In this document: in pieces, positions 25,917 to 37,224 of the stretch
Position numbering within the stretch: position 1 is the first letter of the stretch
Layout of the letters: every line of letters starts with the position of its first letter
From: Deinococcus ruber
GTDB taxonomy: Bacteria; Deinococcota; Deinococci; Deinococcales; Deinococcaceae
Length of the DNA stretch: 64,000 nt
Assembly: GCF_014648095.1 (NCBI RefSeq)
Contig: NZ_BMQL01000023.1
Span: 25,392-89,391, forward strand
Direction: 5' to 3'
Made by a program: the position numbers and the translations under genes
Notes under the pieces: model-generated
Seen by the model: only the letters and a program-made list of their open reading frames with translations
Database searches by the model: none
Told to the model about the DNA's origin: nothing

Positions 25917-28162
25917 CGGGCGAACCAGCACAGCTGTTGCCGCCCACGTATCTGGGGGGACCGCCGGTCACGACCGAGAACTGTGAACGCGAACCGATCC
26001 ACATCCCAGGCAGCATTCAGCCGCACGGAGTGGTCATCACCGTGGACGCGGAGACGTCCCTCATTCAACAGGTCAGCGTCAACGCTGGGCTTCATCTGGG
26101 GTATTCGCCGGATGCGCTGTTGGGGCAACCGCTGAGTATGCTGATACGTGAAGCGGCCCTTCGGGCACTCGCGGTGGCCCTTCCAGCCGGCATTCCCGAT
26201 GACGTGCAATACCGGGTGATGCTGGATCTGTCCTCGGGCCGCACGGCCCTGACGGCCCACCGAACTGCTGACCTGCTCATCCTGGAATTTGAAGCTGCGG
26301 AAGCCGATGACGCCACTGGGCCTCAGGCGCTGCGCAACGCGGTGTTCGCGCTGGAAAGCGCTCCGAGCCTCATGAGCCTGGCGGACATGGCGGCGCGGGC
26401 GGTACGTGACCTCAGCGGGTTCGACCGGGTGATGATCTACCGATTTGCGGAGGACAACAGTGGTGAAGTCATTGCGGAAGCGCGGCGTGACGATCTGCAT
26501 TCCTTTTTAGGCCATCTGTTTCCCGAGTCAGACATCCCGCCGCAGGCCCGCGCGCTGTATGTCCGACATCTCCTGCGTCTCACGGCGGATACGCAGGCGA
26601 CGCCCATTCCTCTGGAGCCGCTGCTGAATCCTCAGACTGCCCAGCCAACCCCGCTGGGGGGAGCGGTATTGCGTTCCACCTCCCCGATGCACCTGCAGTA
26701 CCTGCGGAATATGGGGGTCAGATCGAGCTTGTCCGTGTCGATCGTGGTCGATGGGCGGTTGTGGGGCCTGATCGCCTGCCATCACCAGACCGCGTTCGTG
26801 GTGCCGCCCGCCACGCGTACCGCCCTGGAGTACTTGGGACGCCTGCTGAACCTTCAGGTGCAGCTCAAGCACCAGGCGGACATCGAGCAGTTCCGGCAGC
26901 ACCTGCTGGACCGGCGAACAGCGGTCGTGCACGCGGCGACGCATTCGGTCGCGCCTCTGGATACCCTGGGAGACGAGGCGTTGGATCTGATGGGTATGAT
27001 GCGGGCCTCCGGAATGATCCTGTTCTTCGAAGGCCGCTGGCAGGCGCAAGGCGACACCCCCGAGCCTGCTCAGGTGGAGGCGCTCCTCATGTGGCTGCGC
27101 TCCCAGGAAGGCACGCTGTTTCACACCGACGTCCTTTCAGCGCATTGGGCACCTGCGGCCGCGTACACGCAGTGTGCAAGCGGCTTACTGGCCATCAGTG
27201 TGGGCGCCGGATGGAATGAAGGTGTGATCTGGCTGCGCCCGGAACGGATCATGTCGGCTGCCTGGGGCGGCGCGACACCGGAGCACGCCAAAGATGCCCT
27301 GGGCCCCCGCCGGTCGTTCGAGACATACGTCGAGACTGTGCAGGCCCATAGTCTGCCGTGGCATGCTGGGGAGAGAGCAGAGGCGCAGGAACTTCAACGC
27401 GCCCTTACGGCTGCGTTGGGTGCACGTCTGAACGTAATCCGTTCACTGAACGCCGCCTTGCAGCAGTCGAACGCCGAATGGCGACAGTACGCCTTCGTGA
27501 TCGCGCACGACATGCAGGAACCGGTGCGCCTGATCACGCAGTTCACGGAACTCTTTCATCTCCGGTACCGGCAGCAGGTGGACGAGGGCGGCGAGCGCCT
27601 GATCCATTTCATGCTGCAAGAAACAGCGCGGCTGTCCAGCCTGACTCAGGATCTGCATACCTACACAGCCCTGCTGTCCGCGCCGCTTCCGGTGCGCCGC
27701 CCAGTGGATCTCGCGCGGCTGGTCAACGAGGTCCTGCACACGTTGGAATCCCAACGTCATAGGAGCGGCGGGACCGTGCAGATCGACGGGCCGCTGCCCA
27801 CCGTGGAGGCGGACGCTGCGCGGCTCCGGGAGTTACTGATCCACCTCCTGAAGAATGCGCTGACGTTCGGTGGGCCGCAACCCGCCGTGCGCCTTGGCGC
27901 TCACCGTAGCAAGAACGCGTGGGACATCACGGTTCAGGACGCCGGAGACGGAATAGCTCCGGAATACCACGACAAGGTCTTCGGCCTGTTCCAGCGTCTG
28001 GGACACCGGGAGGATTCCGCTGGAAATGGAATCGGTCTGGCGCTGTGCAGAAAAATTGCTGAGTTGCACGGCGGAACGCTGCACCTTACCTCCAGATTGG
28101 GACACGGAGCCACCTTCTCGTTTCACCTGCCTGACCTGGTGGAGGGCCTGCATGGAGCGTGA
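25913..28162 (+). CDS. bphP: bacteriophytochrome histidine kinase BphP
   Basis: A 749-residue red/far-red photoreceptor with PAS-GAF-PHY-HisKA-HATPase order. Cys24 (TTENCEREPIHIPGSIQPHG) is the biliverdin-attachment site, at the same residue number as in D. radiodurans BphP. The GAF domain keeps FPESDIPPQARALY (the DIP motif) and MHLQYLRNMGV (chromophore His). The PHY tongue keeps the PRxSF motif as GPRRSFETY. The phospho-acceptor is His532 in VIAHDMQEPVRL, again the same number as in D. radiodurans, and the ATPase G boxes (VQDAGDGIAPE, GNGIGLALC) are intact. It should autophosphorylate or dephosphorylate its partner in response to light. It is co-transcribed with bphO and overlaps bphR by 11 bases. 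Confidence 0.95.
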   Translation: MTGEPAQLLPPTYLGGPPVTTENCEREPIHIPGSIQPHGVVITVDAETSLIQQVSVNAGLHLGYSPDALLGQPLSMLIREAALRALAVALPAGIPDDVQYRVMLDLSSGRTALTAHRTADLLILEFEAAEADDATGPQALRNAVFALESAPSLMSLADMAARAVRDLSGFDRVMIYRFAEDNSGEVIAEARRDDLHSFLGHLFPESDIPPQARALYVRHLLRLTADTQATPIPLEPLLNPQTAQPTPLGGAVLRSTSPMHLQYLRNMGVRSSLSVSIVVDGRLWGLIACHHQTAFVVPPATRTALEYLGRLLNLQVQLKHQADIEQFRQHLLDRRTAVVHAATHSVAPLDTLGDEALDLMGMMRASGMILFFEGRWQAQGDTPEPAQVEALLMWLRSQEGTLFHTDVLSAHWAPAAAYTQCASGLLAISVGAGWNEGVIWLRPERIMSAAWGGATPEHAKDALGPRRSFETYVETVQAHSLPWHAGERAEAQELQRALTAALGARLNVIRSLNAALQQSNAEWRQYAFVIAHDMQEPVRLITQFTELFHLRYRQQVDEGGERLIHFMLQETARLSSLTQDLHTYTALLSAPLPVRRPVDLARLVNEVLHTLESQRHRSGGTVQIDGPLPTVEADAARLRELLIHLLKNALTFGGPQPAVRLGAHRSKNAWDITVQDAGDGIAPEYHDKVFGLFQRLGHREDSAGNGIGLALCRKIAELHGGTLHLTSRLGHGATFSFHLPDLVEGLHGA

Positions 28163-28589
28163 TTCCGTGCGTGTCTTGCTGGTTGAAGACAACCTCGCCG
28201 ACGTTTTTCTGATTGAAGCAGCCCTCGAAACGTCCACGGTGCCGATCGAACTGAGTGTCGCCAGGGACGGTGTGGAAGCGCTCGAGCAGGTGCACGCTGC
28301 TGCTGCTGCCGCTTCCCTCCCGAACATGATCCTGCTAGACCTGAATATGCCCCGAATGAACGGCTTCGAGGTGCTGACGGCCCTCCGGGCACAACCAGCT
28401 CTCGCCCATCTGGTAGTGGTGGTGTTCACCACATCCAACGCCCCGGAAGATGTCAAGCAGGCCTACGCGCTTCAAGCGAACGCCTACGTCAGCAAACCTG
28501 CGACTTTTGCTGAATTTGTGCGTCTTGTTCAGCTGCTGGAAGCGTTCTGGTTCGGTGCGGCTGAACTTCCAAGCACCTACGCCCGCTGA
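28152..28589 (+). CDS. bphR: response regulator BphR, single receiver domain
   Basis: A 145-residue stand-alone receiver domain and the cognate partner of BphP. The acidic pocket (LVEDN), the phospho-acceptor Asp63 (ILLDLNMPRMNG), the Thr/Ser switch (VVVVFTTSN) and the Lys (AYVSKPA) are all present. No output domain exists, so signalling must go through protein interaction or phosphate transfer. The ATG at 28152 lies inside the end of bphP (11-base overlap), giving strict coupling. It belongs to the Rcp1-like branch used with phytochromes. Confidence 0.93.
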   Translation: MERDSVRVLLVEDNLADVFLIEAALETSTVPIELSVARDGVEALEQVHAAAAAASLPNMILLDLNMPRMNGFEVLTALRAQPALAHLVVVVFTTSNAPEDVKQAYALQANAYVSKPATFAEFVRLVQLLEAFWFGAAELPSTYAR

Positions 28590-29567
28590 CCCAACACACG
28601 CACACGCTTCCACGACCACGTTGAGCGTTCGGAAGTTCGCCTGCTTCCTGCCTCCACGGGTCGCTGAAGCAGGCGTGACGGTCAGGTGAACACGGCCGCA
28701 GCGACAACGCCCCTCCCGCAGGAAGGATTGCCGCGCCAGCGTGAAGCTGCGCATGAGCGAAGTGGCCACGTGTGCCCGGATGCCATCGTCAGCTCACGTG
28801 ACGTGCACCTGGGGTATCAGCAGAAGATTCTGCTGGCGGATCAAGCTGTCAGCTCTCCTCATGTCCGGTCGCCCGGCGTCTAGAGTCGGATGGACGACAC
28901 TGCTAGGAGCTGCTTTCACCGGACTCAAAGGGATCTTGAGAAGCGGCGCTCGAACCACTGACTACCGCGGCCTGTAGATCAGAACGGAGCCTTATGACCC
29001 CGCCAACATCGTGACACTGTTACTCACCAGTCCGGTCGCGTTCCTGCTCAGGCCAATGACGCTGTGTAGGAGGAGCGTGACGACGACCCAGCTGGTCGGC
29101 GGCGCCACACGATTTCGGAAGCTTTGGACGAGGGAGGGTCGAATGTTCGAGCAGACTCACGCGGTTAATGACACGCAGACCAGCGCTGGCCCACCGGAAT
29201 TCAAATGAGAAGATATTAAAGATGGGGCAGGAGGTGGTTGTTTGCATGGCGTTGCTGCCTCTAGATCCGCGCAGCTGAAGGACCCTCAGGGCAGCTACGT
29301 TTTTAAGAATTATGAAATACTGGCTGATCTAGATGTAAAAATTTCTCATATTTTTCGAACATGTCACTGGCATCTGGAACGTGCTGGGTCATCTCCAGGA
29401 CGTGCCGCACTGAATGAACCGGGCTGATCCGGTGAATGAGGTGTTCACTTCGAGGGAAATCCGGAACACCTGTCTCCTCGCCTTCTGCTTCTGCGGGAGC
29501 AGCACCATTTGGGACGCCACAAGGTGTCGCCACGCGAGGGGAACAACCGACGCCGTGTCATCCCCTC
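28590..29567. other. long region without recognisable genes
   Basis: Nearly 1 kb between bphR and the oxidoreductase gene. Short frames on both strands show no family resemblance. The part from 29200 to 29350 is AT-richer than the surroundings. No inverted repeats flanking it and no IS motif were found. It may hold decayed sequence or an unrecognised small RNA. Confidence 0.4.
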
Positions 29568-30725
29568 TTACTGGTCCACCTGCGTCCACCGCTCGGTACT
29601 CCGAGCGCTCTGCACCGTCTTCTCAATAAACCGTACGCCCCGAATGCCCTCTTCCAGCCCCGGAAAGGCCATCGTTTCGGCGTCGAAGACTCGGCGTTCC
29701 AGCCGTGCTGTCAGGGCAGCGGCGAAGCCCCGGTAGATGTTCGAGAAGGCGTCGATAAATCCTTCCGGATGCCCTGCCGGAAGGTGGGTCGCGGCCTGTG
29801 CTGCGGGGCTGAGTTGCGGGCTGCCACGCGTCCAGATCTGCTGTCCTCCGGACAGTGGCCAGTACAGCAGGCAGTTGGGGTCCTCCTGACGCCAGCTTAG
29901 GCTTCCCTGCGTACCGTACACCTGTAAACTCAGGTCGTTTTCCTGTCCTACAGCGATCTGAGACGCCGTCAGCACACCTTTTGCACCGCCCTTGAAGCGC
30001 AGCAGGATGCTGGCATCGTCGTCGAGCGCGCGGCCCGGTACGAAGGTCGTGAGATCGGCGCAGATGGCCTCGAGGGCGAGGCCGGTGACGGTAGTCAGCA
30101 GATTCTCGGCGTGTGAGCCGATGTCGCCCACTGCCCCGGCGACGCCGCTGCGGACAGGGTCGGTGCGCCACCCGGCCTGCTTGTTGCCTTCGCGTTCGAG
30201 CTGCGTGGCAAGCCAGCCCTGGTGATACTGCACCACCACCTTCCGCACGTCGCCGAGCTGCCCCGAACGCACCATCTCGCGGGCCTGACGCACCATCGGG
30301 TAGCCGGTGTAGTTGTAGGTGACGCCGAACAGCACACCCGACACCTGCACGACCCGCCGCAGCTCCTGCGCCTGAGCGGTGGTGTGCACCAGCGGCTTGT
30401 CGCACACCACATGAACGCCTGCCTGCGCGAAGGCCCGCGCCACCGGAAAGTGCAGGTGATTGGGCGTCACGATCACGACCAACTCGATGCGCTGATCTTC
30501 CGGCAGCCGCTGCTCTGCTTCCAGCATGGCTTCCCAGCTGGCATAACCGCGCTGCGCGCTCAGGCCCAGTTCCTGTCCTGTCGCGCGGCTGCGTGCGGCG
30601 TCGCTGGCGAAGGCTCCGGCAACCAGCTCAATCTGCCCGGTCAGTGCCATCGCCTGCCGGTGAACCGCTCCGATGAACGCGCCCGGGCCGCCGCCGACCA
30701 TGCCTGCCCGCAAGCGGCGAGTCAT
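29568..30725 (-). CDS. Gfo/Idh/MocA family oxidoreductase
   Basis: A 385-residue NAD(P)-dependent oxidoreductase of the glucose-fructose oxidoreductase/inositol dehydrogenase family. The N-terminal Rossmann motif is [19 protein letters not shown]; the cofactor/substrate motif [10 protein letters not shown] corresponds to the conserved EKP motif with D in place of E. The C-terminal alpha/beta domain includes [16 protein letters not shown] and a catalytic-region DIGSHAENL. The ATG at 30725 fits the family's N-terminus; an upstream extension is ignored. It follows the sugar ABC transporter genes on the same strand, so it probably oxidises the imported sugar or polyol. Confidence 0.85.
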   Translation of the reverse strand: MTRRLRAGMVGGGPGAFIGAVHRQAMALTGQIELVAGAFASDAARSRATGQELGLSAQRGYASWEAMLEAEQRLPEDQRIELVVIVTPNHLHFPVARAFAQAGVHVVCDKPLVHTTAQAQELRRVVQVSGVLFGVTYNYTGYPMVRQAREMVRSGQLGDVRKVVVQYHQGWLATQLEREGNKQAGWRTDPVRSGVAGAVGDIGSHAENLLTTVTGLALEAICADLTTFVPGRALDDDASILLRFKGGAKGVLTASQIAVGQENDLSLQVYGTQGSLSWRQEDPNCLLYWPLSGGQQIWTRGSPQLSPAAQAATHLPAGHPEGFIDAFSNIYRGFAAALTARLERRVFDAETMAFPGLEEGIRGVRFIEKTVQSARSTERWTQVDQ

Positions 30726-30894
30726 GGCTTCACCGGCACTGTTGGGAATGCAGTCGGTGAAGGCAATGGGCGCGGAAACTGGCGCAGTGAGGGCCATGCG
30801 CGGGCTGGGCATGTGGGGAAGTCCATGACTGGTCGTCTTTCCTGGAGGCGGAACATGCACCTGCGAACGGTGCGTGCCACCGCTGGCCTGCCGT

Positions 30895-31845
30895 TCAAAA
30901 CGGTGAGTTGGGGAAGTAGTACTGGGCGGCGTTGGCCTTGGTGATCAGCACCGAGGGAATGATGGTGCTGGCCGCGATGGGCTTGCCCCCTGCCACATGC
31001 GCCACCGTCAGCCGCATGGCATCGGCGATCATGCTCGGCGGATACGTCACGTTGGCGGTAATGAGGGCATCGCCCTTGATCAGCCGCTGTACCATCTCCT
31101 TCATGCCAGCTCCGCCCAGCACCAGCCGGATGTCGCTGCGTTTGGCCTGCTGGATGGCCTTCAGCACCCCCGCCGCCATGTCGTCGTCCGACGCCCAGAC
31201 CGCATCGATCTTCGGAAAGCGCGTCAGATAATCCTGCATCACCTTGAACGCGTCGTCGCGGTTCCAGTTGCCGAACTTGGCGTCGAGCACCTTGATCTTG
31301 GCATTCGATTTGATCGCGGCATTGAACGCGTCGTTGCGCTGGTTATCGATCACGGTGGGAAGCCCGCGCAGAATCACCACGTTGCCGCCCGCCGCGCCGA
31401 GCGCCTTACTGATGTACCGGCCTGCGACGTTGCCGAAGCCGGGGTTGTCACCCGCCACGTAGGCATCCTGGGCCTTGGGGTCGGTGAGCCCCCGGTCGAC
31501 CACCGTAATGAATACGCCCTTGGCTTTCAGCGCCGCGATGGGCCGGGTGAGCGGCGCACTCTCCTGCGGCAGAATCACCAGCGCACTGATCTTGTTGATG
31601 GTGTACAGATCCTGAATCTGGTTGGCCTGCTCGTTGGCGTCTTTGGCGGTCTTCACGATGATCTGCGCGTTCGGGTACATCTTTTCGAGCTGCGTCTTCG
31701 CGACGCCCGCGTGGTAGACGACGCCTGCCGTCCAGCCGTGATCGGCAGCGGGAATCGACACGCCGATCACCTGTTTGGTCTGAGCAAGCGCAGCGGACCC
31801 GAGCAGCGCGGCAGACAGCAGCGCAAACCGTGGAACAGTCTTCAT
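30895..31845 (-). CDS. sugar ABC transporter substrate-binding protein (RbsB-like)
   Basis: A 316-residue periplasmic-binding protein of the ribose/galactose type. An 18-22-residue signal peptide ([21 protein letters not shown]) is followed by the type I binding fold: [20 protein letters not shown], then [14 protein letters not shown], then [15 protein letters not shown] near the hinge. It captures a sugar outside the membrane and delivers it to the RbsC/RbsA-like transporter encoded just upstream. The ATG is supported by the ribosome-binding site AAGGAG. The order here (ATPase, permease, binding protein, oxidoreductase) is a typical sugar-uptake operon. The sugar is unknown. Confidence 0.9.
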   Translation of the reverse strand: MKTVPRFALLSAALLGSAALAQTKQVIGVSIPAADHGWTAGVVYHAGVAKTQLEKMYPNAQIIVKTAKDANEQANQIQDLYTINKISALVILPQESAPLTRPIAALKAKGVFITVVDRGLTDPKAQDAYVAGDNPGFGNVAGRYISKALGAAGGNVVILRGLPTVIDNQRNDAFNAAIKSNAKIKVLDAKFGNWNRDDAFKVMQDYLTRFPKIDAVWASDDDMAAGVLKAIQQAKRSDIRLVLGGAGMKEMVQRLIKGDALITANVTYPPSMIADAMRLTVAHVAGGKPIAASTIIPSVLITKANAAQYYFPNSPF

Positions 31846-32024
31846 GGTGAACTCCTTCAGGTGAGGTCTGAGTGACCTTAGGGGGTGGGTGAACGAACTC
31901 GGCGGCAGCGCATGCGGGGCTGAGGTCCCTTCTGACTCCATTCGTGGGCGCGGGGGCCACCGAGCCGACTGTGCCGACCTTCGACGCTGATCACTTCCAG
32001 CCACACGGCGCGCCGCACCGCCCT

Positions 32025-33022
<998 letters not shown>

Positions 33023-33026
<4 letters not shown>

Positions 33027-34594
33027 CCGGACGCTCCTGCTGCGCCGGGTCTGACCGACACACCCGCTGGACACTGGGATTTCAGGCCGGTGACGTACAG
33101 AATCACTTCCTGCTCGTTCAGCTGTTCGCCGCTGAGATCCCCGACCAGTTGCCCCTCGTGCATGACGAGCAGCCGATGACACAGCCCCAGCAGCTCGTTC
33201 AATTCGCTGCTGATGACCACCACGGCCTTGCCCGCCTGCGCCAGCTGGTGAATCAGGTGATAGATTTCGCGTTTCGCGCCCACGTCCACACCACGCGTGG
33301 GTTCGTCGAGCACAATCACGCGCGGGTCAGCCTCCAGGATGCGGGCCAGCGCCAGTTTCTGTTGATTGCCGCCCGACAGCGACCCGGCGGTCACGTCCAG
33401 CCGCCCGGCCCGGATGTTGGAATCGCGGGCCGCGCGCACCATCGCGCGGTGTTCCGCTGCCGGGTCGAGCAGCGGGTGGGCATACAGGTCGAGGGTCGTC
33501 AGCGTCAGGTTCTGCGCCAGCGGAAAATCGACCAGCAGGCCCTTGCCCTTGCGGTCTTCGCTGAGATACGTCAGCCCGACCCGCGCGGCGTCCTGCGGGC
33601 TGCGGATCCGCACCGGTCGGCCAGCGACCCGCACGGACGTGACGGTGTGCCGCCGCAGTCCCACCAGGCCCTCGAAGCTCTCGGTGCGGCCCGACCCCAC
33701 CAGCCCCGCGAAGCCCAACACCTCGCCGCGCCGCACGCCGAACGACACACGCTGCGCCCAGCCGGGAACAGACAACTGTTCGACCTCCAGCAGCAGGTCA
33801 CTGGCAGGGACTGCCTGCTCGGGGAACATTTCCTCCAGTTCGCGCCCGACCATCAGGGTCGCCATCTGATCCTGCGTCAGATTGGCTGCGTCGTCAGTGG
33901 CAATGTAACGCCCGTCGCGCAGCACCGTCACCCGGTCAGCCACGCGTTTCACTTCCCCCAGCTTGTGACTGATGTACAGAATCGTCACGCCGTCACTCTT
34001 CAGGCGGCCCATCAGGTCAAGCAGCGCGTCTGTTTCCCGCAGCGTCAGCGTGGCGGTCGGCTCGTCCATAATGAGAATCTGTGCCTGCCGCGACAACGCC
34101 TTGGCGATCTCAACAAGCTGCTTTTGCGGCACGCTCAGGTCGCGTACCCGCCGGGCCGGGTCGAGATCGACCTTCAGCCGAGCCAGCACCTCCCTCGCCC
34201 CGCGCAGCATTGCGCGGTCGTCGATCAAGGCCCCGCCCGGTTCGTGCCCCAGATAGATGTTCTGCGCCACCGTCAGATCTTCAGCAAGGTTGAATTCCTG
34301 ATGAATCAGCACGATGCCTGCCTGCTCAGCGTCGCGGCTGCTCCGAAAGTGAACCTCACGGCCTTCCAGCAGTACCTGACCGCTACTGGGGGCGTGGTAG
34401 CCGCCCAGAATCTTCATCAGTGTGCTCTTGCCTGCGCCGTTTTCACCGAGCAGTGCGTGAATCTCACCGTGACGCACCCCGAAACTCAGGTCTCTGAGCA
34501 CTTCCACCGCACCGAACGCCTTGTAGATGTTCTGAAAGCCGATCAGCTCGGTGGCCTCGGCCACAGAAGAGCCGGTCACAGGCAGGCGCTGCAA
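33023..34594 (-). CDS. sugar ABC transporter ATPase, duplicated cassette (RbsA-like)
   Basis: About 520 residues with two ABC cassettes in tandem. The first has Walker [10 protein letters not shown], signature [13 protein letters not shown] and Walker [10 protein letters not shown]. The second has a degenerate Walker A (GLVGSGRTE), as usual in RbsA/MglA, with signature LSGGNQQK and Walker [11 protein letters not shown]. It powers the RbsC-like permease. The start is uncertain: TTG at 34594 and GTG codons shortly downstream are in frame and no ribosome-binding site is evident. A TATGAT -10 candidate lies at 34736-34741 on this strand. It is the first gene of the operon. Confidence 0.88.
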
Positions 34595-35074
34595 TGCACG
34601 GCATCAAGACGCGCCAGCAGCCCCGGCTTCGACAGAAGGGTCCTCCAGCAAACGGCGTTCAGAATTTCAGATGCAGCTCTCCCAGTCAGGACAGGCGGTT
34701 CGAACATCTCGCACCTCGCAGATTGTCTTTGCTCCATCATAAGCCGGACCAGGCGGCAGTGCGAATCTGAGCGCAGGTTTCGAACACAGGAGCGGCCCCT
34801 TGCACAGCCGTTCAGCGTCTTTGAACGCCTGGATTTCCAGCGTGCTGTGCCCTTGAGGGCGCGGTGATCAAGGCTGCACAGCTTTGACATGGTGGTGTTC
34901 GTACCAGACAGCACATGCCGTCCCAGCTGCACGGAAGGCGTGTAATGAGCGGAGTTGGGTGACCCAGGGGTGGTGCGCTGCCGCTGAACAGTTCCTGAAG
35001 ACCCGAATCTGGCCCGGCGTCCAGCACGTAAGCAGACGTGCAGTTTGCTTGGCAGCCGCGCCTGACAATGCAGT
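34595..35074. promoter_or_regulatory. divergent promoter region of ABC operon and M23 gene
   Basis: About 480 bases. A minus-strand TATGAT (34736-34741) is the best -10 candidate for the ABC operon, about 140 bases before its first gene. No operator repeat typical of LacI-type regulators was seen and no regulator gene is adjacent. No other feature was recognised. Confidence 0.35.
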
Positions 35075-35791
35075 ATGAAGTCCAGGCCCCTGCTGTCACT
35101 GCTCCTGCTGGGGGGGTGTGTTGGGCTGGCCCATCAGGCTCCGGCTCTCCCTGATCGCCAGATTGCCAGACCTAACCGGCAGTTCGGACTGCCGTTCGCG
35201 GGCAACCCTGGCCCCACTACCTGGTTGCTGGGTCAGGGCTACGGCAACACGCTCGGGTCGTACCGGCAGCGGCGCAGCCTGTATGGCAACATCCAGGGCA
35301 TTCACTTTGGCCTCGACTTCAGCGCTCCCTGCGGGACGTCAGTACGGGCCATCGGCGACGGCACTGTGAGTGAGGTTGACGGGCCACATGGAAGCCCGCC
35401 TCACAATCTGGTGATCCGGCATGCGGGTGGCCTCAGCAGCCTGTACGGGCATTTGTTGGAACGGGCCAACGTACGGGTGGGGCAGACAGTCAAGCGCGGG
35501 CAGGTGGTGGCCAAGAGCGGCGATTCGCAGGGTACCTGCGTGTCCGCGCCGCACCTGCATCTGGAGATTCGAGATTGGAGTCACCAGCGCCTGTTCAATC
35601 CGTTGCCGTACATCGCCGCCGACTGGGACACGCTCGCGCTCGCGGGTGGTTTCGTACGCGGCTACGAGCAGGATCTGAACAACCCGCGCCGCTGGCAGAC
35701 CCCAGACGACCAGCCACAGGCCCGGCGCGGTGGTCCTCTGCTGAACGAGTACGCCAATCCCTGGCCGCCCGCTCCGGTAGGCGCACGGTGA
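35075..35791 (+). CDS. M23-family peptidase (secreted)
   Basis: A 238-residue LytM/M23 metallopeptidase that would cut peptidoglycan cross-bridges in the envelope. The zinc ligands are visible as HFGLDF (HxxxD) near residue 78 and HLHLEI (HxH) near residue 163, with the intervening VRAIGDGTVSEV strand and YGHLLERANVRVGQTVKRGQ. An N-terminal hydrophobic segment ending in LLLGGC could be a lipoprotein signal. It overlaps the following gene by four bases (GTGA), so the two are coupled. Confidence 0.87.
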   Translation: MKSRPLLSLLLLGGCVGLAHQAPALPDRQIARPNRQFGLPFAGNPGPTTWLLGQGYGNTLGSYRQRRSLYGNIQGIHFGLDFSAPCGTSVRAIGDGTVSEVDGPHGSPPHNLVIRHAGGLSSLYGHLLERANVRVGQTVKRGQVVAKSGDSQGTCVSAPHLHLEIRDWSHQRLFNPLPYIAADWDTLALAGGFVRGYEQDLNNPRRWQTPDDQPQARRGGPLLNEYANPWPPAPVGAR

Positions 35792-36771
35792 AGCGGCTGG
35801 TCTGGTTGTGCGTCGGCCTGCTGGGGTTGACCGGAGCTGCCACACCCTCGACCCCCAGCGTTCCGAAGGCCAGCCTGACACGCCTGACCAGCGGCGGGTG
35901 CTGTAGCGGCACCACCTGGAGTCCTGACAGTAGGGCGCTGCTGTACATCGACAGGCCGCCGGGCGCGGCGAAGGCAGCCATCTACAGCGTGCCTGCGGCA
36001 GGGAGCGCGGCCCCCAGCGTGCGGCTGAGCCGCATTGCGTTCTACGCGCCCGATCTGACGTATGCAGGCATTCCGAAGGGCAACACGATGCTCGTTGAGC
36101 GGCTGTCGGACCGCAAACAATGGACACTGCCCACCCAGGGCGGGCAACTGCTCTGGGGCCCGGGCGGTCAGGTTGCCTACACCGTCTCGGCGCAGAGCGG
36201 CAATTATGATCGCCGGATCGGACGGGTATACACCACGGCACTCGGCAACACGCCGCGTGCCGTGAGCACGGTCTACGGCGGCGGTGCGGTGGCCTGGCTG
36301 GACGCCAACGCCCTCCTCGTGAGCGGTAAAGCGAGTGCCCTGGTACGAAACCGGCAACTGTTCACGCTCGACACGCGTACTGGGGTGCGGCACGTGCTGG
36401 TCACGGCCCTCAATCTGCGCGGCGTCCAGCCCAGCCCGGACGGAAGGTGGGTGGCGTATGCCATCACCTTCGATCGTGTCGACCGCAACGGGATGTTCGT
36501 CCAGCCGACCGGTGGAGGGGCGGCCCGCAAACTCGCCTGGTTCGGCTCCTACCAGTGGCGAGACGCAGGCCACCTGCTGTATATCCCGCTCACGATGAAC
36601 GCTGCGACGCATATCGTGTGGCAGTACGACCTGAACAGCAACCGGTCGCGTCCACTGCTCGATCTGGGAACCAAGGTGCAGTCGGATCAGTGGCAGGTGT
36701 CGCCGGACGGGGCGAAGGTAGCGTTCCGGCGGGCGGGGGACAGCAATCTGTACGTGGCCAAGCTGCCGTGA
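35788..36771 (+). CDS. TolB-like beta-propeller exported protein
   Basis: A 327-residue exported protein with a signal peptide (VKRLVWLCVGLLGLTGAA) followed by a six-blade WD40-like/PD40 propeller. Blade motifs include TTWSPDSRALLYID, LLWGPGGQVAYTV, VQPSPDGRWVAYAI and VSPDGAKVAFRRAGD. Such proteins bind partners in the periplasm; no catalytic residues are known. The GTG at 35788 overlaps the stop codon of the M23 peptidase gene, and the signal peptide begins there, so the longer upstream frame is rejected. The pair probably acts on the cell envelope. Confidence 0.8.
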   Translation: MKRLVWLCVGLLGLTGAATPSTPSVPKASLTRLTSGGCCSGTTWSPDSRALLYIDRPPGAAKAAIYSVPAAGSAAPSVRLSRIAFYAPDLTYAGIPKGNTMLVERLSDRKQWTLPTQGGQLLWGPGGQVAYTVSAQSGNYDRRIGRVYTTALGNTPRAVSTVYGGGAVAWLDANALLVSGKASALVRNRQLFTLDTRTGVRHVLVTALNLRGVQPSPDGRWVAYAITFDRVDRNGMFVQPTGGGAARKLAWFGSYQWRDAGHLLYIPLTMNAATHIVWQYDLNSNRSRPLLDLGTKVQSDQWQVSPDGAKVAFRRAGDSNLYVAKLP

Positions 36772-36948
36772 GTGTTGGTCTTCGGACGACATTTTGTTCG
36801 GTACGTTCCTGAACACCACGGTCTTCCTGTGCAGTCGGGGCGTACGGTAAGCGCGTCTGTGCGTGAACGGGGCACCGAATGCCTAAGGGTGACCCAGTTT
36901 TGCGTAGAGAACATACGCCTTGATTATAAGAGGCACCATCATAACGAC

Positions 36949-37205
36949 CCGAAACGTCCACACCACCGAATTCAAACGCGATGCTGCGCCGCTCGCCTGA
37001 GCAAGCAGCAACGTTTCCGGCACCGCCCGAGATCTGGGGATCCATGTCTCCCTGCGTCGCAAGTGGATCACGGCGGAGCAGCAGGACGGCCAGGCAGCGT
37101 TCCCTGGTCAGGATCAACAGGTCTTGAGCGCGGATAACAAGAGATTCGTCAGCTTCACCAGAAAGTCGAAATCCTGCGCCAGGAGCGGGAACTACTAGCT
37201 AGGGT
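36949..37205 (+). pseudogene. IS3-family orfA remnant
   Basis: The translation shows the start of an IS3 OrfA helix-turn-helix protein (NVHTTEFKRDAAPLA, then SGTARDLGIHVSLRRKW and AAFPG), interrupted by a TGA. After a frameshift near 37140 it shows the C-terminal coiled-coil EIRQLHQKVEILRQERELL. No orfB remains. It is dead. Confidence 0.7.
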
Positions 37206-37224
37206 GTCCCCGAGTCAATGTCAA

